A stretch of DNA of 64,000 bases from contig JAXRKN010000040.1 of NCBI GenBank assembly GCA_038502055.1, forward strand, positions 3,968,001-4,032,000. The letters are read 5' to 3'. Below, piece after piece: positions 1 to 12,416 of this stretch; position 1 is the first letter of the stretch, and the number at the start of each line of letters is the position of its first letter. The notes under the pieces are model-generated. The model saw only the letters and a list, made by a program, of their open reading frames with translations, had not been told where the DNA came from and searched no databases. The translations under genes were made by a program, and so were the position numbers. Origin of the DNA: Tanytarsus gracilentus (Eukaryota; Arthropoda; Insecta; Diptera; Chironomidae).

Positions 1-133
1 TTTGACACCCGAGAATTTTTCTTCTTCCTCTCTTTAAAGAGCTTGTGATAGAATCCACCTGGTTGTTTTTCTCATCATGAATGAAAATTTCTTTCGAACA
101 AATTTTTACAATTGAAAAAAATTATCTACTCAC

Positions 134-628
134 CATTTTCTGTGGATGTGGCATTTTAATAGAGATTTCATTGACGTTTTCACCAGATAATGTCGCACTC
201 AAATAGGCAATATAATTACGAGCTAATCTGAGTGTGTCGAGTTTTGAAAGTTTAGTGTCGTGTGGTACCCAAGGAATAATTGTTTTAAGGCGATAAAAGG
301 CGGATGATAAAACTCTCATTCGAGCACGTTCACGAGCATTGGCGGTATTTCTTTGAATCGGATTGCCTTTTTCATCTACATGATAAGATAGAATGAATTT
401 AGTAAAATCGAAGAATTTTAAATTTCTTTAACATAATTATTTTCAAATATATTTTTTTGCTTTTTTTAACTCCGTTAATTCCTGGCTAATTTAAAAGTGT
501 TTTTCGTTTTTAGCAACAATTAAGTATTAATTACCAACTGAACAAATTTCGTCATCATGAAAGTCATCCAGTGTGTCTGAGCTCGGCGAAACTGCTTTTT
601 TGCGCGAATTTTGCTTTTTTAGTTTCAT
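134..628 (-). CDS. HLH54F: TCF21/musculin-type bHLH transcription factor, 5' part (HLH54F-like)
   Basis: Two coding exons are visible: 535-628 (ATG at 628, donor GTAATT) and 134-375 (acceptor TAG before 375, donor GTGAGT at 133). Joined in phase they give about 112 residues: a basic, acidic-ended N-terminus, then the bHLH domain. The basic region reads NTANARERARMRV and helix 2 reads KLSKLDTLRLARNYI, the signature of the TCF21/musculin group rather than Twist, Hand or Fer. The family binds E-boxes as a heterodimer with Daughterless/E proteins in the nucleus. The fly member HLH54F specifies caudal visceral mesoderm. The C-terminus lies beyond the left edge; I could not place its next exon in bases 1-130. 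Orthology rests on the bHLH domain alone. Confidence 0.85.
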
Positions 629-639
629 GATTGATCGCT

Positions 640-3000
640 ATGACTTTTTTAATGATCGCCAAATAATTTTTTTACACTTTGAAATTTTAAACCTTTTGTA
701 GAGATTTACGCAAATTGACGTTAATTGGTTCACAGATGATCCTCGACTGATTTTTTCCTTCTTTGTGAAAAATCTCTTCTATGCATCTTAAAAATCTTTT
801 AAGAAAATATTTATGACAGTTTAGAGTTACCACATACACATGATTATGAGAAGTATTTAACATACGATCAGCATACGAGCTGCAACCCCAGAGGAAAAGT
901 GTGAAAAAATATGTGAAGGCGGTAACATTTCACGATGCACATTTAATCCTCATTGGTTGTCTATTTTTATCTCAGTACTTACCTTCTTCACACATAGCAT
1001 CTCCATTAGTCGCATAATCACGCATTTTTCTTCTCATTGATTTTCAAGTTCACGATCTCAATAAAGTTTAATTTTACGCATCCTAAAAAAAGCGGATATG
1101 AACTTTTAAATCCCATTAAAGATTAAAGAGAAATTTTCTGTAGAAAAGTCATTGAGAATTTCCACGAACTCTTTCACTTTTGGTAGCATTAGAAAGTGGG
1201 CGTACTGAGGACTGATCGTAAATAAACACGCTATTACAACATAAATTGACCGCAAAATCACATGTGAGTGTGTTTGCTCTTCCGACTGTTGATGGAAGAA
1301 ATTTGTTTAAATTACAGCACATTTTCGAAAAGGATCCTTGTTTTTCTTCTCAGCTATGAAATTCGATACGATTTTTTGGTGATTTCTCTTAGACATGAAG
1401 AACATCATAATTTGATTTATTTGAAATTTAATTTTTTAAAAATATTTTCCTATTAAATTAATCGACTGTGATCAGACACACGACAACGCGCGAAAAAATG
1501 AGTTGACTGATAAGGTGGAGCAAAGAAAATTATTTGTTAAATTAAATGTTTAATTAAATTCAGTAATTGTCATAGATAATAGACTTGGAATAGGGTCTCA
1601 TGAAAATGAGCAGCTAGAGCTGTTACTAGCGTTATCAGCTGATACCATACAAACACAAAATTTCTCCCTATTGTCTTATCTCAAGCGTCGAGAATAAAAA
1701 AAATGCACACAAATGTGTTTTTTATTTGAGGGGTTTGCTTTAAGGTGTCGAAACAATATAAATTTATAAAAAACTGTCGTAAATCCTGAAAGATTAAAAG
1801 TTTAAAAAAGTTTTTTAAATATTTTTTCATAAATTTTTATTCCTCATTTCTTGGTTTAATACTATTTTTTGTGTTTCTGTCGCTACATTTTATTAATTAA
1901 GTTTTTAATTATTTTATATATATACGTGTCTGATTTTATTGATGATTGAAATTTCTCTACTTGTTTTGAGTTTAAAATTTTAAGTATTCGAGAGAAAATG
2001 CATGTGATGGAAAAGAGGATGAAAATTGTTGAGGAAAATATTCTTAAGTATTTTTTGGCCCGAATTTCTTGAAGACAATTTTCTTTTGATATAATTAAGT
2101 CTCGATGACTATAAAAAGCCTTTTCAAAAGTTAGATTTTTGTCTGCAAATAAATTTCTTATACTACGTGCAAAAAGGTACAGTTTAAATTCATTTGGGGG
2201 GATGTTGGTTGAATGGAGTTTTTCGGTCTTCTTTTTTTACTTAATTACTATACAGAAATGAAATAAAAAACCACACAAAAACATTAACTTCATTCTATTT
2301 AATTTTGATATTGATAATCACTTTTGTCCTTTTGTCCCAAAATGTCATGAAAATTGATCTTAATGACTAAAAATTTCTACAATACTATATGACAATGTGT
2401 AATGTGTGTGACTTAATCCATTAAATATAAACTTAAAAGTGTGAATTTAAAAAGAGTTTTAATGCTATTAAAACATTAAATTAATTAATAGGTGTCAGAC
2501 ATATATGGTTAAGAATAATTATAATAACTGTTTAATTCTTAATTAAATCAAGATCATTTTCATTTTCAACCCATTATTTATGACAATTCTTACGTAAATT
2601 TAGCGGAGTAAAAAAATATCTCAATCTTTAAATTTCTTTTTTAATGAGTTTGAAGTGGATAAATTAGGAACCAAATGTGATAATATTTAACCATCTAAAA
2701 TTGTAAAAGCTTTTCTGACTTCAAAATAAAATTATAAAATGAGCTTTTCACACCAAATTGTTACTCAATTCCACATAATTGTATATTTCTTCACTTTTTC
2801 CCATATCAGTTTTACCAGTATATGCGGTAATAATGTGTTATTGTTATGATCTATTGCTACTCGTAATGCATGTTTGACATTCATCGATTCATCATAATAA
2901 TCATCTTTAATTGGATAATTATGAGTGTGTCATTCATTTCAATTTTATTTCTCATGCGAATTTACATTTTATAAATTATAAATATAAATATTCAAAAGTA
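640..3000. other. AT-rich intergenic stretch between HLH54F-like gene and bonus
   Basis: No supported gene. It holds the upstream region of the bHLH gene on one side and downstream sequence of bonus on the other. The only open frames are short and have the composition of random AT-rich translation. No tRNA, long repeat or microsatellite was seen. Confidence 0.6.
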
Positions 3001-3013
3001 GTTATTTATTCAG

Positions 3014-6000
3014 TTACATGCCTGGCGTCGAACGTTTTCTTTTAGGATTATTGGCCATAAAATCGGCGTCATTGGGATCATCCATGTCTTCGTCCATGTA
3101 GTCTTGGAAAGATAACGCTCCGAGTTGATTGTTGGAAGCAATTTTCAAATTCGCTGGTTTATAGTATTTTGGTAAAAACTTACGCAGTTGAGCGTCGAAA
3201 AACGATTCGAGTTCTTTCGCATACGTACTGATCTTCGGATCTTCACCCTGCTTAAGTGGGAACAAATTAATTTATTATAATAAATTTTGTAAAAAATGAA
3301 TTCGTTTGAATGTTTACTCACTTCATAATAAGATCTTGCATTAGCAAATAAAAGTCTACAGTCGTCGATGAAGCTTTGAACATTTTGAAAATGAGCAGGA
3401 TTGTGTGGATCGAGTTTGTCTCTTATATTAATGAGCGAAAGAGGTCTGAAATAAAAAATAAAATAAAAATGATTGAGTATTTTTAAATTTATGTCACTCG
3501 TTCATGTAACTCACTTCCGTACGATTTCATAATAGCTTTTATGAGTCTCTTCCGATGGAAGTGTCCTAAAGTGCGAACTTAGCTCATACTGACATAACAT
3601 TTCGAGGAGTATGCGTTGAATAACTTTGAGCTCATAAGCCGACAATCCTGCAACGCGTTTCTCACCAATTTGATCTAAAATTTAAGATAAATATATTAAA
3701 ACAGCCAAAATTATCTGTAAAATTTCCCTTACCTGGTGTAGCGTCAGCAAAATTGTAGCATAAAAGACATTGCCATGTCTCTGATTCATCAGGTAGGGAG
3801 CTGATGACGGGAATGTGACAGGACTGATGAAATACTTTTGGACATTTGTCGCAGCACATCAATTCACCGCCGTCTGATAAATACAACAATAATATTGTTA
3901 GCATAGGTCATGGACGATAACAATCGCGTTAGATAAAAAAGAAACTCACCCATGCAAACGGCACACCAATCCTCATTTGGATCATCTTTGGACTGATTTA
4001 GACTCTTATCGCCAAGGCCAATAGAGTTTGGGTCGAGTGAATCGGAGGTAGAGCTATGCACTTGCGGCGACGTTGCCTTATTTCTTCCCTCTGGCAAAAC
4101 TTGGACACCATTTGAATCCAATTTGGCAATTGTGGCAAGTAAATCAACAACACTCTCGTTGCAAACCATATCGATTGAATCAATATCTTTTTGTGGATCC
4201 TTCTGACTGGGACTCGGTGTTTTAGGAGCACTTGAAGTCACATTTGGCAAGGGAATTGGAAAGTTTGTAGAGTTTTGTCCATTTACAGTTGCCGAAGGCG
4301 GTTGGCTTTGATTTCGTAGTGTGTCTGGCGATCGAAGAGGAATTTTAAATGAATCGTTAAAGTTGTTAGCCGGTGGGGACATCGATACTCCCATCATTCC
4401 AAGACTGCCGAGATGATTGGCCACTTGCTTTTGCTGTGGCGTATGCCATTTTGCGCCACCTCCACCACTCGATGATGATGATGATGATTGCATAGCGGCT
4501 AATTGAGCTGCTTGTGCGGAAGTTTGACTAAAATTAGCTCTAACAACGGCTGCTGGATTAACATTCGATGGAAATCTCATGTCTGTCTGTTTCATACTCG
4601 TTGCGCCCATCATGTTTTGTGGAGCACCTCGCATTTGATTCATCATTTGTTGCCGTGATTGCATTTGCTGATATCGTTGCATTGCCGCGGCATTACTCAT
4701 CGCATTCGCAGGAATTTGACCGTTTTGAACGTTATTCGGGCTACCACTCGTACCTCCTGGAAAATGCGCTCCTTGGCTATTCATATAACTATTTCTCATC
4801 TGTTGCATTGCTGCTTGCTGTTGTGCTTGAGTCATTCCTCTTGCGTCCATCGGACCTCCCATACTGGCCGCAAAATTGCTCATATGATTATTATATTGCT
4901 GTTGTGTACTCTGATGACTTAATAATCCACGGAGATTGTCTAAAATAGCTTTAGTATTTAAATAATTTTTAATAACAACATCGAAATAAACTCACCATTA
5001 CCCATATTTGGATGCGTTGAGGAGCTAACATGAGTTTGAGGTGGACCCATCGAAGGGTGCCCAGGCATAGGAAATCTCGAGTCATTGCTGTAAGCTCTCA
5101 TGCCGGGTGGAAATTGGCTGCCAGGCTGAAAAAGATTGGGACTTGTGTTGTAGCCCGTGTTTGAAGTACCTGGTGGAATTAATGGACGTAAAGGTGGCGT
5201 CACATTCGGCGATTGTCTTTGACGTGATGATTGTGATTGTTGTTGATGTTGTTGCTGCTGTTGTTGTTGGTGCTGCTGATGTTGTTGTTGTTGTTGCTGT
5301 TGTTGAGGAGGAGGAAGTGGTTGTTGATGAGACATTTGAGGAGGCATTTGTGGCGGTCCAGCGGGTGGAGTTATTGAACCCGATGGTGTTTGAACAGGTG
5401 GATATACTTTTCCGTCGACCAATATTGTTCCGATGCGCGATATAACTAAAAGAACAAAATTACAGATTCTTAAAGACATGTTGAAATACAACTCACCATT
5501 TTCAAGCTCAGGAACGTTGGATAAGAAAAGCTGCACTCTCACTGGAATCTCAGGGTTAGGAATATCGGCTCTTTGGCATTTGACCTTATTGAGATGTCTT
5601 GAAAGAGTCTTTTTACTGTAAAGAACAGCTGTATCGCTGCCATTCTCTAATGCATTTTGCACAAAATAAATGCAATGATCGGTATGTCCACTTAATAGCT
5701 GAAGAGCTTCCTTCTTCTCGTTGAGTACATGCAATTTATGTTCGCATACTTGATTGAGCCTAAAAAGAAGCTGTTTTCCTCTACTGCTCACAGCACTCGC
5801 CAACTTTGCAACAAGTTCGTGAATTTCTTTTGATAATTCAGATTTTTTCTCCGCAATTAATGACTGGCGGTCATCGATGACTTTCATAGCGCTCGAGAGG
5901 AGGACTTTTTTATAAGATATCTCTTGAAGTAAGTTAGTTAGATGTTCGCGAGTTTGTTTCGCCATGTCATTGGCAAATTTGAAACCGTGATCACGATGCT

Positions 6001-9000
6001 CCGTCAACATACAATCCCGACATGTTAGTTTATCACATGTTTCACAATAGCAACTTAGTGCTTCCTGCGTTTTAAAAATAGACAAAAACATATGCGTTAG
6101 AAAACAATAGTTGAGTTATGAACATTTCAAAGGGTTTCGACATTATTGATCACTAGAATGTTCACACGTTATGCGTGTGGCATTACAACCGAAATTTAAT
6201 TAACATAAATTAATCATGTTTAACGATATTCGTAATCAAAATTAATTTTACACTGTAAGCTTACCTGCGGGTGAGTTTGACATTTAATCTCTTTCGTATT
6301 GTCTTTATCATGCTTGAGTTCCGCTGCATCCTTAGATTTAATTGTATGATCTTTGGTAATTTTGAGACGACGATGCGCTTCCACGCACGTATCGCAAATA
6401 AGCTCCTGACAATCGACACAGTAACGCGATGCTGGATTTTCATCGTTAGCGCACTTTGCCACTTCCTCTGCTGACCCCGAGGATCCGCCACTTCCACTCG
6501 CACTGTCGTCGTTTTGCATCGAGTTTAGCATCTCAATCAAAAAGTGATTGTTGATAATGTAATCGGAGCGATTTTCCATTTTACACATCGGACATATCAC
6601 AATCGATACATTGCAGCTCTGATTGTGCGACGAGAGTACTTTTTGTTGTTCTTGTGAGAAGCATTGCTCGCAGCTGCTATGAAAACACTCTAGCAGTTTT
6701 GGCCGATCGTTGACTGTCAAATCCTGCTGGCACCAACAACATTTTCTTGATACTTTATTATCCTTATCAGTCGCCTGTTGCCCATCAATCTTTGTTCGTT
6801 GATTTATGAAAAGACGAAACAAGTAGAAGATTAAGTCACGTCAAAGAGGATTATAGGAATTTTATACATTCAATGTGATATCATTGCAGGACTCAAAAAA
6901 TTTTGTAAATTAAGGTGTGTAAAATTTACGAATTCGCAGCAATAATAATATTAATCGCGTGGAGCTATAAAGTGTATTTTGGAGCAGCTTAAACAAGGCA
7001 GTTGAGTTATTAAATTTTTAAATACATCAAAAAGAATTTCAAGTTTTAGCTTAATACTTAAAATTCAAGAGGACTTCAGACTTGTGTCTTAACTTATCTT
7101 GACGATAAATTCATTGAAGATATCGAAATTGATTTATAAGAATTTAATAATTTGGACTCAAAAATTATCTTTAAATTCGACTTTGTATCTTGACAAAAAA
7201 ATATTAACGTTGTTATCAAAAGAAATTTATCTTTTATTTAAACACAAGACATTCAACAGTTTCTCTTTTTCACATGCAATCATCCTACTTCAAACGATAA
7301 AAAAATGTATGTGGGAAGTCGAACAGAATGAAGCTTTGTAAGACGAATTCATGTACGAGAACGTCGATGTTTAAGGCTTCCCCTCACGCTTCACGCCTTG
7401 ATGATCATGACTTTTTTTTTCGAAATAAAAACCTCTCGAGACATCACGAATAAATCAAAAAGAGAAAAGTAAAAATAATTCTCAAAAGCATTTAAAAGCT
7501 CTCTAGAGTCGAATTACAAATACAGAGAAGAAAACCTCACGGAGCGACGATCATGTTCAGGTTCATCGGCAAAACGAATGTGAAATAAGCCATAAAAGAA
7601 GAAAATGGAATTTTTTATGGCCGCCTTTACTTCTTTCTCAACATCCTACTCACAAAATAAAACTTTCAAATGTACAATAAATATTTTATTTACGATACAT
7701 TGCGCATTGTTATCACGATCTTTGATCTCCTACACGTGTTTTTCGTGTGTCTTAGTAGATCTTACCAAGCACTTAAAGGATGCCATAAATAATTTTTAAT
7801 AGCCAATCTCTCATTCCTCTTTGTACGCTGCATTATCGCCTGTTCTTCATTATCTTCACTTTCGTGCTTCGTTGCACGTTTCTCTAACTTAGCTTTTAAA
7901 GCATAGCATCATGTTCAACAAACACAGATGCCAGGGATTATATTTTTGGGATGTACATAATCGAGGAAAAAAATGTTAAATAAACATCTGCCAAAAGAAA
8001 CTCGATCCCCTTCATTTCATAAGAATATACATAAAATACTATTCGACAATCAATTGAAAATTAAAAGAGAAAAAGAGCAATTGTACAAATTAAAAAAAGT
8101 TTTATTTGTTCGCGCTATTCAAAAACAGACTAAGTAAAGTAATTATGGTTTGCGCGTGGGGAAGCTAAAATGGATTCATAAGGATTCAAAAATCAGCATG
8201 ATGTAAAGCACACATGAGAGTTTTAATTGCCACATGTGGAGTTATGCTTAAATTAAATATGGTAAATTAATTTTACGCGTCACATCATATCCAATTTGAC
8301 CTTGTCACATTCCCGTCAAAGTTGAACACACGCTGCCTTTCATTTATTTTTATACATCCCCGCTTTAAAATATTCAAATTTATAATTTGAGAACAGAGTT
8401 CAGAAATTTTTTTGAGCCGGAAGTTTCCATCAAAGTGAGGAACTCAACACAGACCTTTGACAGATTTAAAAGCATTTCAATGCGGAATATTCATGAGCGA
8501 CAACTGTGAGACTTATTAAAAAAGCTTCTATTCATGTGAACTGAAGCCAAGAGTAAAAATACATGGCTACATAAAATATATTTCACACACACACACACAC
8601 ACACACGCGTGTGAGCAAAGTAGAGGGAAAAATGCGGAGCTTTTGAATTAATTGACCAATTAGCAATTTTTTTCAACGAGGTTCTTTCAACCCGAAATTA
8701 AATTCTCTATAATGACGCAATTAAAATCGCATTTACTCTCCTCCTCCAATTAATTTTAATTACTTTCTGAATTCACATTTTCCCCTAACGTCGCTTTCAA
8801 AAGTCATTTAAAGCTCATTAACGATTAATAAACGAAGAGAGAACGCATCACGAGTGAGCGACTAGCCTGATTGAAGCGTAATGAGATGGTCATGAAGAAA
8901 AATAAAGTTGAAAACTGCCAGGTGCAAATTAATCCCAAATCCCTTTTGTTGCTGACTACAGGGAGAATTATAAAAACTCTTCATAAAGCAAGGGGTCATA

Positions 9001-10462
9001 AAGTAAAAAGTTTTCCATTCACTTTTGAATGATTTATGGGGTCTGCTTCATAATCGTTTCTGTGAAATTTCAAAAATGAAAGACTCGCGCAGCTGGAGAC
9101 ATTATAAGAAAATGACAGAGCTCTGCAGGAGATCGACGTCAATGTCATTTATAGAGATTATAAATTTTTGAGTCAGAGACATACACTAGGAATATAAGGA
9201 TGAAGCGATATTATATAGCTTAATAAAGTGTTGGCATAATTTATGCAGCCTACATCGAAAATTTTTCCCTTTATCTCTTTTTTTATGCAATTTTACGACT
9301 TTAAGCGGAGCAGAGAAATAAATTTTATACACTGTCGGTTTTCTTTAAATCCTACACTAATATTTTTATTTTTATTTATATCTGTCGCTTGTACTATTTT
9401 AGGTAGGAGGCAGGCATTAATTATGGGAATGACAGTAAGAGCAAAAAAATGAGATGAACGAAAAGAGTATTTAGTGTAGGAGTGACGCAGCATTGCCGAA
9501 TTTTTTTTTTTTAAAATTCATTTTTGTGGTTGAAATGGAAATAAAATGAAATGTGGGGAAAAAGAGGAAGTGGTAAAAAATTGAATGAGGCGAGAAAATG
9601 GATACATAAGAGTGTGAGGCATTTTCGTTGCTGCATCAATTTTGGTTCATAATGCAAATTTTACAAAAAAAAATTTAAGCTATTTTTCCTAAGAGGATTT
9701 TCTCATTAATCTTAATATGTATATTTTTTGGGAAAAGCTTTTTTAAATCCCTCATTAATCCGTCTACTCTTCCAGCATGAAGAATTTTTATTAAAACAAT
9801 AATTCATTTCAGACGAGAATGAATAAAGTATTTTTCCCATTAATTATCTCAAACAATTCAATTTAGAAAAGCTTTGCTCACACCAACGAGCTAACATGTA
9901 TGAGAAAAAAGGGGGAAAGAAAGAAGGAATCGAAATTTTGTATCGAGCAGCAGTATGTATGTGGGTCAGCGGCAATAATTTCTTTTTCTCTTCATATCAA
10001 TTCAATTCGAATGAATATGAAATGTTAGTGGTGGAAAAACTTTCTCAAAACCTGAGAATTCAAGTTGATGCCGGCTAAAAAGAGACGACTTCGATATAAT
10101 CTAGAAAATCGTCTGCCTGGAGAGCTTTAAAATGGACATTTCACGGACGTGCGAAGATAAATCGCGTTCGTTTAATCTTTAACCAAAAGGGAAGTCATCA
10201 AAATCCCATAATTACTATCATAAGCGGAAGGAAGTGGTATGAGAGTGAGCAAGCATTAAAAACCAACAACTTTTGGATTTTAGATAATTTTCCACATCCC
10301 GTGCGGAACTCTTGCGTGTGTATTGTAAAAACTCACTTTATTTTCGACGCTATCCGGAGTTGCTTGAGATGAATTGTTGTTGTTGCTGCTGCTAGTACTC
10401 GCAGAACTTCCATTTACCGTCGTGTCTGTGTTTAACGAATCAATCTCTTGCTTTATATTCAT
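3014..10462 (-). CDS. bon: TIF1/TRIM24-33 family corepressor (Bonus)
   Basis: Nine coding exons: 10337-10462, 6265-6789 (or from 6774), 5497-6064, 4996-5445, 3950-4939, 3733-3873, 3515-3674, 3322-3445, 3014-3250. They join in consistent phase to about 1,106 residues, close to fly Bonus. Order: N-terminus with an IKQE SUMO site; C3HC4 RING (CCWC...CPMC); two B-boxes; coiled coil; long Gln/Pro/Met-rich middle containing an LRGLL nuclear-receptor box; PHD finger (CAVCMDGGELMCC...CLLC); bromodomain; basic tail KRKR. The family is a nuclear E3-type corepressor that reads chromatin and is SUMO-regulated; fly Bonus binds nuclear receptors through an LxxLL box. Odd points: the bromodomain has Tyr where the acetyl-lysine-binding Asn normally lies, the last exon has a tandem AAGCAG acceptor, and exon 1 has a partial copy 125 bp upstream (10530-10615). 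Assigning exon 1 across the 3.5 kb intron is inference from phase, strand and the SUMO motif. Confidence 0.9.
6266..10336 (-). other. First intron of bonus (about 3.5 kb) with a CA microsatellite
   Basis: The interval from 6790 to 10336 lies between the presumed first exon and the RING exon. No nested gene is supported on either strand. A CA dinucleotide run of about ten units lies at 8586-8606. The RING exon has no in-frame ATG before the RING itself, so an upstream coding exon is needed, which supports treating this stretch as an intron. Confidence 0.6.
8586..8606. repeat. CA dinucleotide microsatellite
   Basis: An uninterrupted alternating CA run inside the bonus intron, followed by CGCGTGTG. 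Confidence 0.9.
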
Positions 10463-10529
10463 CGGCCTTTCCTTTCGGTTCCTTTGATCAATCTTAAATT
10501 TTTACTTTCCATTTTTTAAAATTAAATTA

Positions 10530-10615
10530 GGGGAACATTTACCGTCGTGTCTGTGTTTAACGAATCAATCTCTTGCTTTATATTCATCGGCACATATTCC
10601 ATTTCGGTATCCATT
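10530..10615 (-). other. Partial upstream copy of bonus first coding exon
   Basis: From ATG at 10615 this reads MDTEMEYVPMNIKQEID and on through the same 54-bp core found at 10412-10465, then diverges after the shared GTAAATG and stops in frame (VNVPLI, TAA). The two ATG-AAT-ATA starts are 125 bp apart. The flanking block AAATTTAAGATTGATCA is also shared. A GTAAAT donor within the copy would join in phase 0 to the RING exon, so it could be an alternative first exon. It could equally be an assembly artefact from two haplotypes or a decaying tandem duplicate. Confidence 0.6.
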
Positions 10616-11038
10616 CTGATCAATCTTAAATTTTTCACTTCTCACAATTTTTTAAAAGAAACCTAATTTAAAAAAGAGTTCACAACACAAGTCGGAGAGA
10701 GAGGAAATTGAAAATTCATGAAGCGATTAAAATGGCGATTTTTTTAGCGTAAAATTTTCGCACTTTCCACACACTAATCGCCTTCACTTGAATTGTTTGG
10801 TCTTCTTTGTCACTTTAACTTGATAATTAGCATAGTTTTATTAATTTATCGCTCTCGTATAGGGAGAAATGCGGCTTAGAAACTTTTCTCGTTTAAAATT
10901 TATGGGGGCATCAGCGTGACCGAAAAACACTCTTTTTAGGGGAAAAATTGCTAAATTTAAATTTATAAAAGCCGTTAAAAATAATTCATCAAGATTGTTT
11001 ACAAATGAAATTGAATTTGAAGTGAAAAAATATTAAAA
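10616..11038. promoter_or_regulatory. Divergent promoter region of bonus and Nup42-like gene
   Basis: About 420 bp between the two start codons, which point away from each other. Both 5' UTRs and both promoters must lie here. I see no TATA box clearly placed for either gene. Confidence 0.55.
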
Positions 11039-12362
11039 ATGCTTTGCTCATTCTTCATTGCCGGAAACTGTAGATTTGGCTCTAAATGTAACAATGATCA
11101 CATCGATCTTAAGGCGCTGCTGAAGACTGAAGTAGAATCGGTCATAAATGGAAAACAATGGTAAAAATTTGAAATGTTTGTGGCTTACATTACTAATATT
11201 TATTATTTTCAGGATTCTTTCGTGTCTTGGTCCATTTAAAGAGAGTGGTTGTATCCCTAATTTCATCAATGATCAGTCATTCGAAGAGGTTCGTTGGGGT
11301 TTTTTTGAGAGTAGCAAAAACGGAACTCTTCAGCAGTATCTCGGATCGCTCATGAATGAATATAATTCTTCTTTAAATAAGCTAAATGCACTCAAGATGA
11401 GCACACCTGAGACTATGGAAATGCTAGCTCAGATTTATAATAGCTCTACGGAGCAAAAGCCTTCGAATCAACCAAATGCAGTTAAGCCTTCATCATTTGG
11501 AACTTCTAGCGCGGCTGCTGTTGCGCCTCAAAATCCCTTCGGTGCCGGTATATTTGGAACTTCCAACAGTAACAATCAATCCACAATGAGCACATCAAAT
11601 ATTTTTGGTGCACAACCTAGCAGCACAAGTTCATTTCCACAATCATCGTTGTCAATGTTTGGAGAGTCAAATGATCAGAAAGCTTCGTTCTCCTTTGCTC
11701 AGCCCAAACCATCAATTTTCGGACAAAGTCAATCAATATTTGGAGCTTCTCAGATCCAACCGCAAGCACCACAGAGTGCATCGATCTTTGCGAGCCCTCA
11801 AATTCAATCAGCTGACCAGCAAAATTCTATTTTCGGCGGCCAATCAAACATTTTTGGACAAAGACCTTTTGGATCGACTCAAGCTCCTCAAACTGCTCCC
11901 CAATCCTCGATTTTTTCAAGCCAAACTCCCGCTCAATCACAAAATATGTTTGCATCTATGCAGATGCAGCCACCACCACCACCACAGCATCAATCCGTTT
12001 TCGGAGCAACATCTTCTAACATCTTTCAACAACCAGCAACAGTCTTTGGACAAGTTCAACCAGTGCAGTCTCAACAATCAGCTCAAAATATTTTCGGAGG
12101 CTCAATGTTGCCGGCTCCGCCTCAGCCACCTATACAATCAGTAGCACCACAAAGCATTTTTGGAATTCAACAACAACCACCACAAAACAGTATGCCATCT
12201 TTTAGCGGAAATCCATTTCAACAGCAGATGCCACCATCAGTTTCTGAAAGTGCTTACTCAAGATTAGAAGATCTTACACATGAAGAATTGCAAGCATTTC
12301 AAGGTGCTGAATTTGTGTTGGGTCAAATTCCCTTGAAGCCACCTGCACAAAACTTATGTTAG
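11039..12362 (+). CDS. Nup42: Nup42-like FG nucleoporin with CCCH zinc finger
   Basis: Exons 11039-11160 and 11213-12362, joined TG|G in a Trp codon, encode about 423 residues. Residues 1-21 form a single CCCH finger (C-x7-C-x5-C-x3-H) as in Nup42/NUPL2. Next comes the family block QWILSCLGPFKE...PNFINDQSFEEVRW, then a long Ser/Gln/Pro region with some twenty FG dipeptides, mostly SIFG, NIFG and VFG. A short helical, acidic tail (RLEDLTHEELQAFQGAEF) ends the protein. In the family this tail region engages the mRNA-export helicase Dbp5 and mRNA-export partner Gle1 on the cytoplasmic face of the pore. The 52-bp intron is small, as elsewhere in the window. The gene is convergent with the next one, stops 54 bp apart. 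Confidence 0.9.
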
Positions 12363-12416
12363 TAGAACATTGAACTATATTCATTTTTTATAACTACAAT
12401 TTTATTCTACAATAAT

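Noticed and set aside
4568..5445. Plus-strand open frames of 87-126 codons (for example 4568-4948 and 5107-5445)
   Set aside because: They are antisense shadows of the Gln-rich middle of bonus; the CAG/CAA repeats read as Val/Ala/Leu runs on the other strand.
11605..12144. 179-codon plus-strand frame rich in His, Leu and Gln
   Set aside because: It is a shifted-frame shadow within the Nup42-like FG-repeat exon; the sense frame has the CCCH finger, family block and FG repeats.
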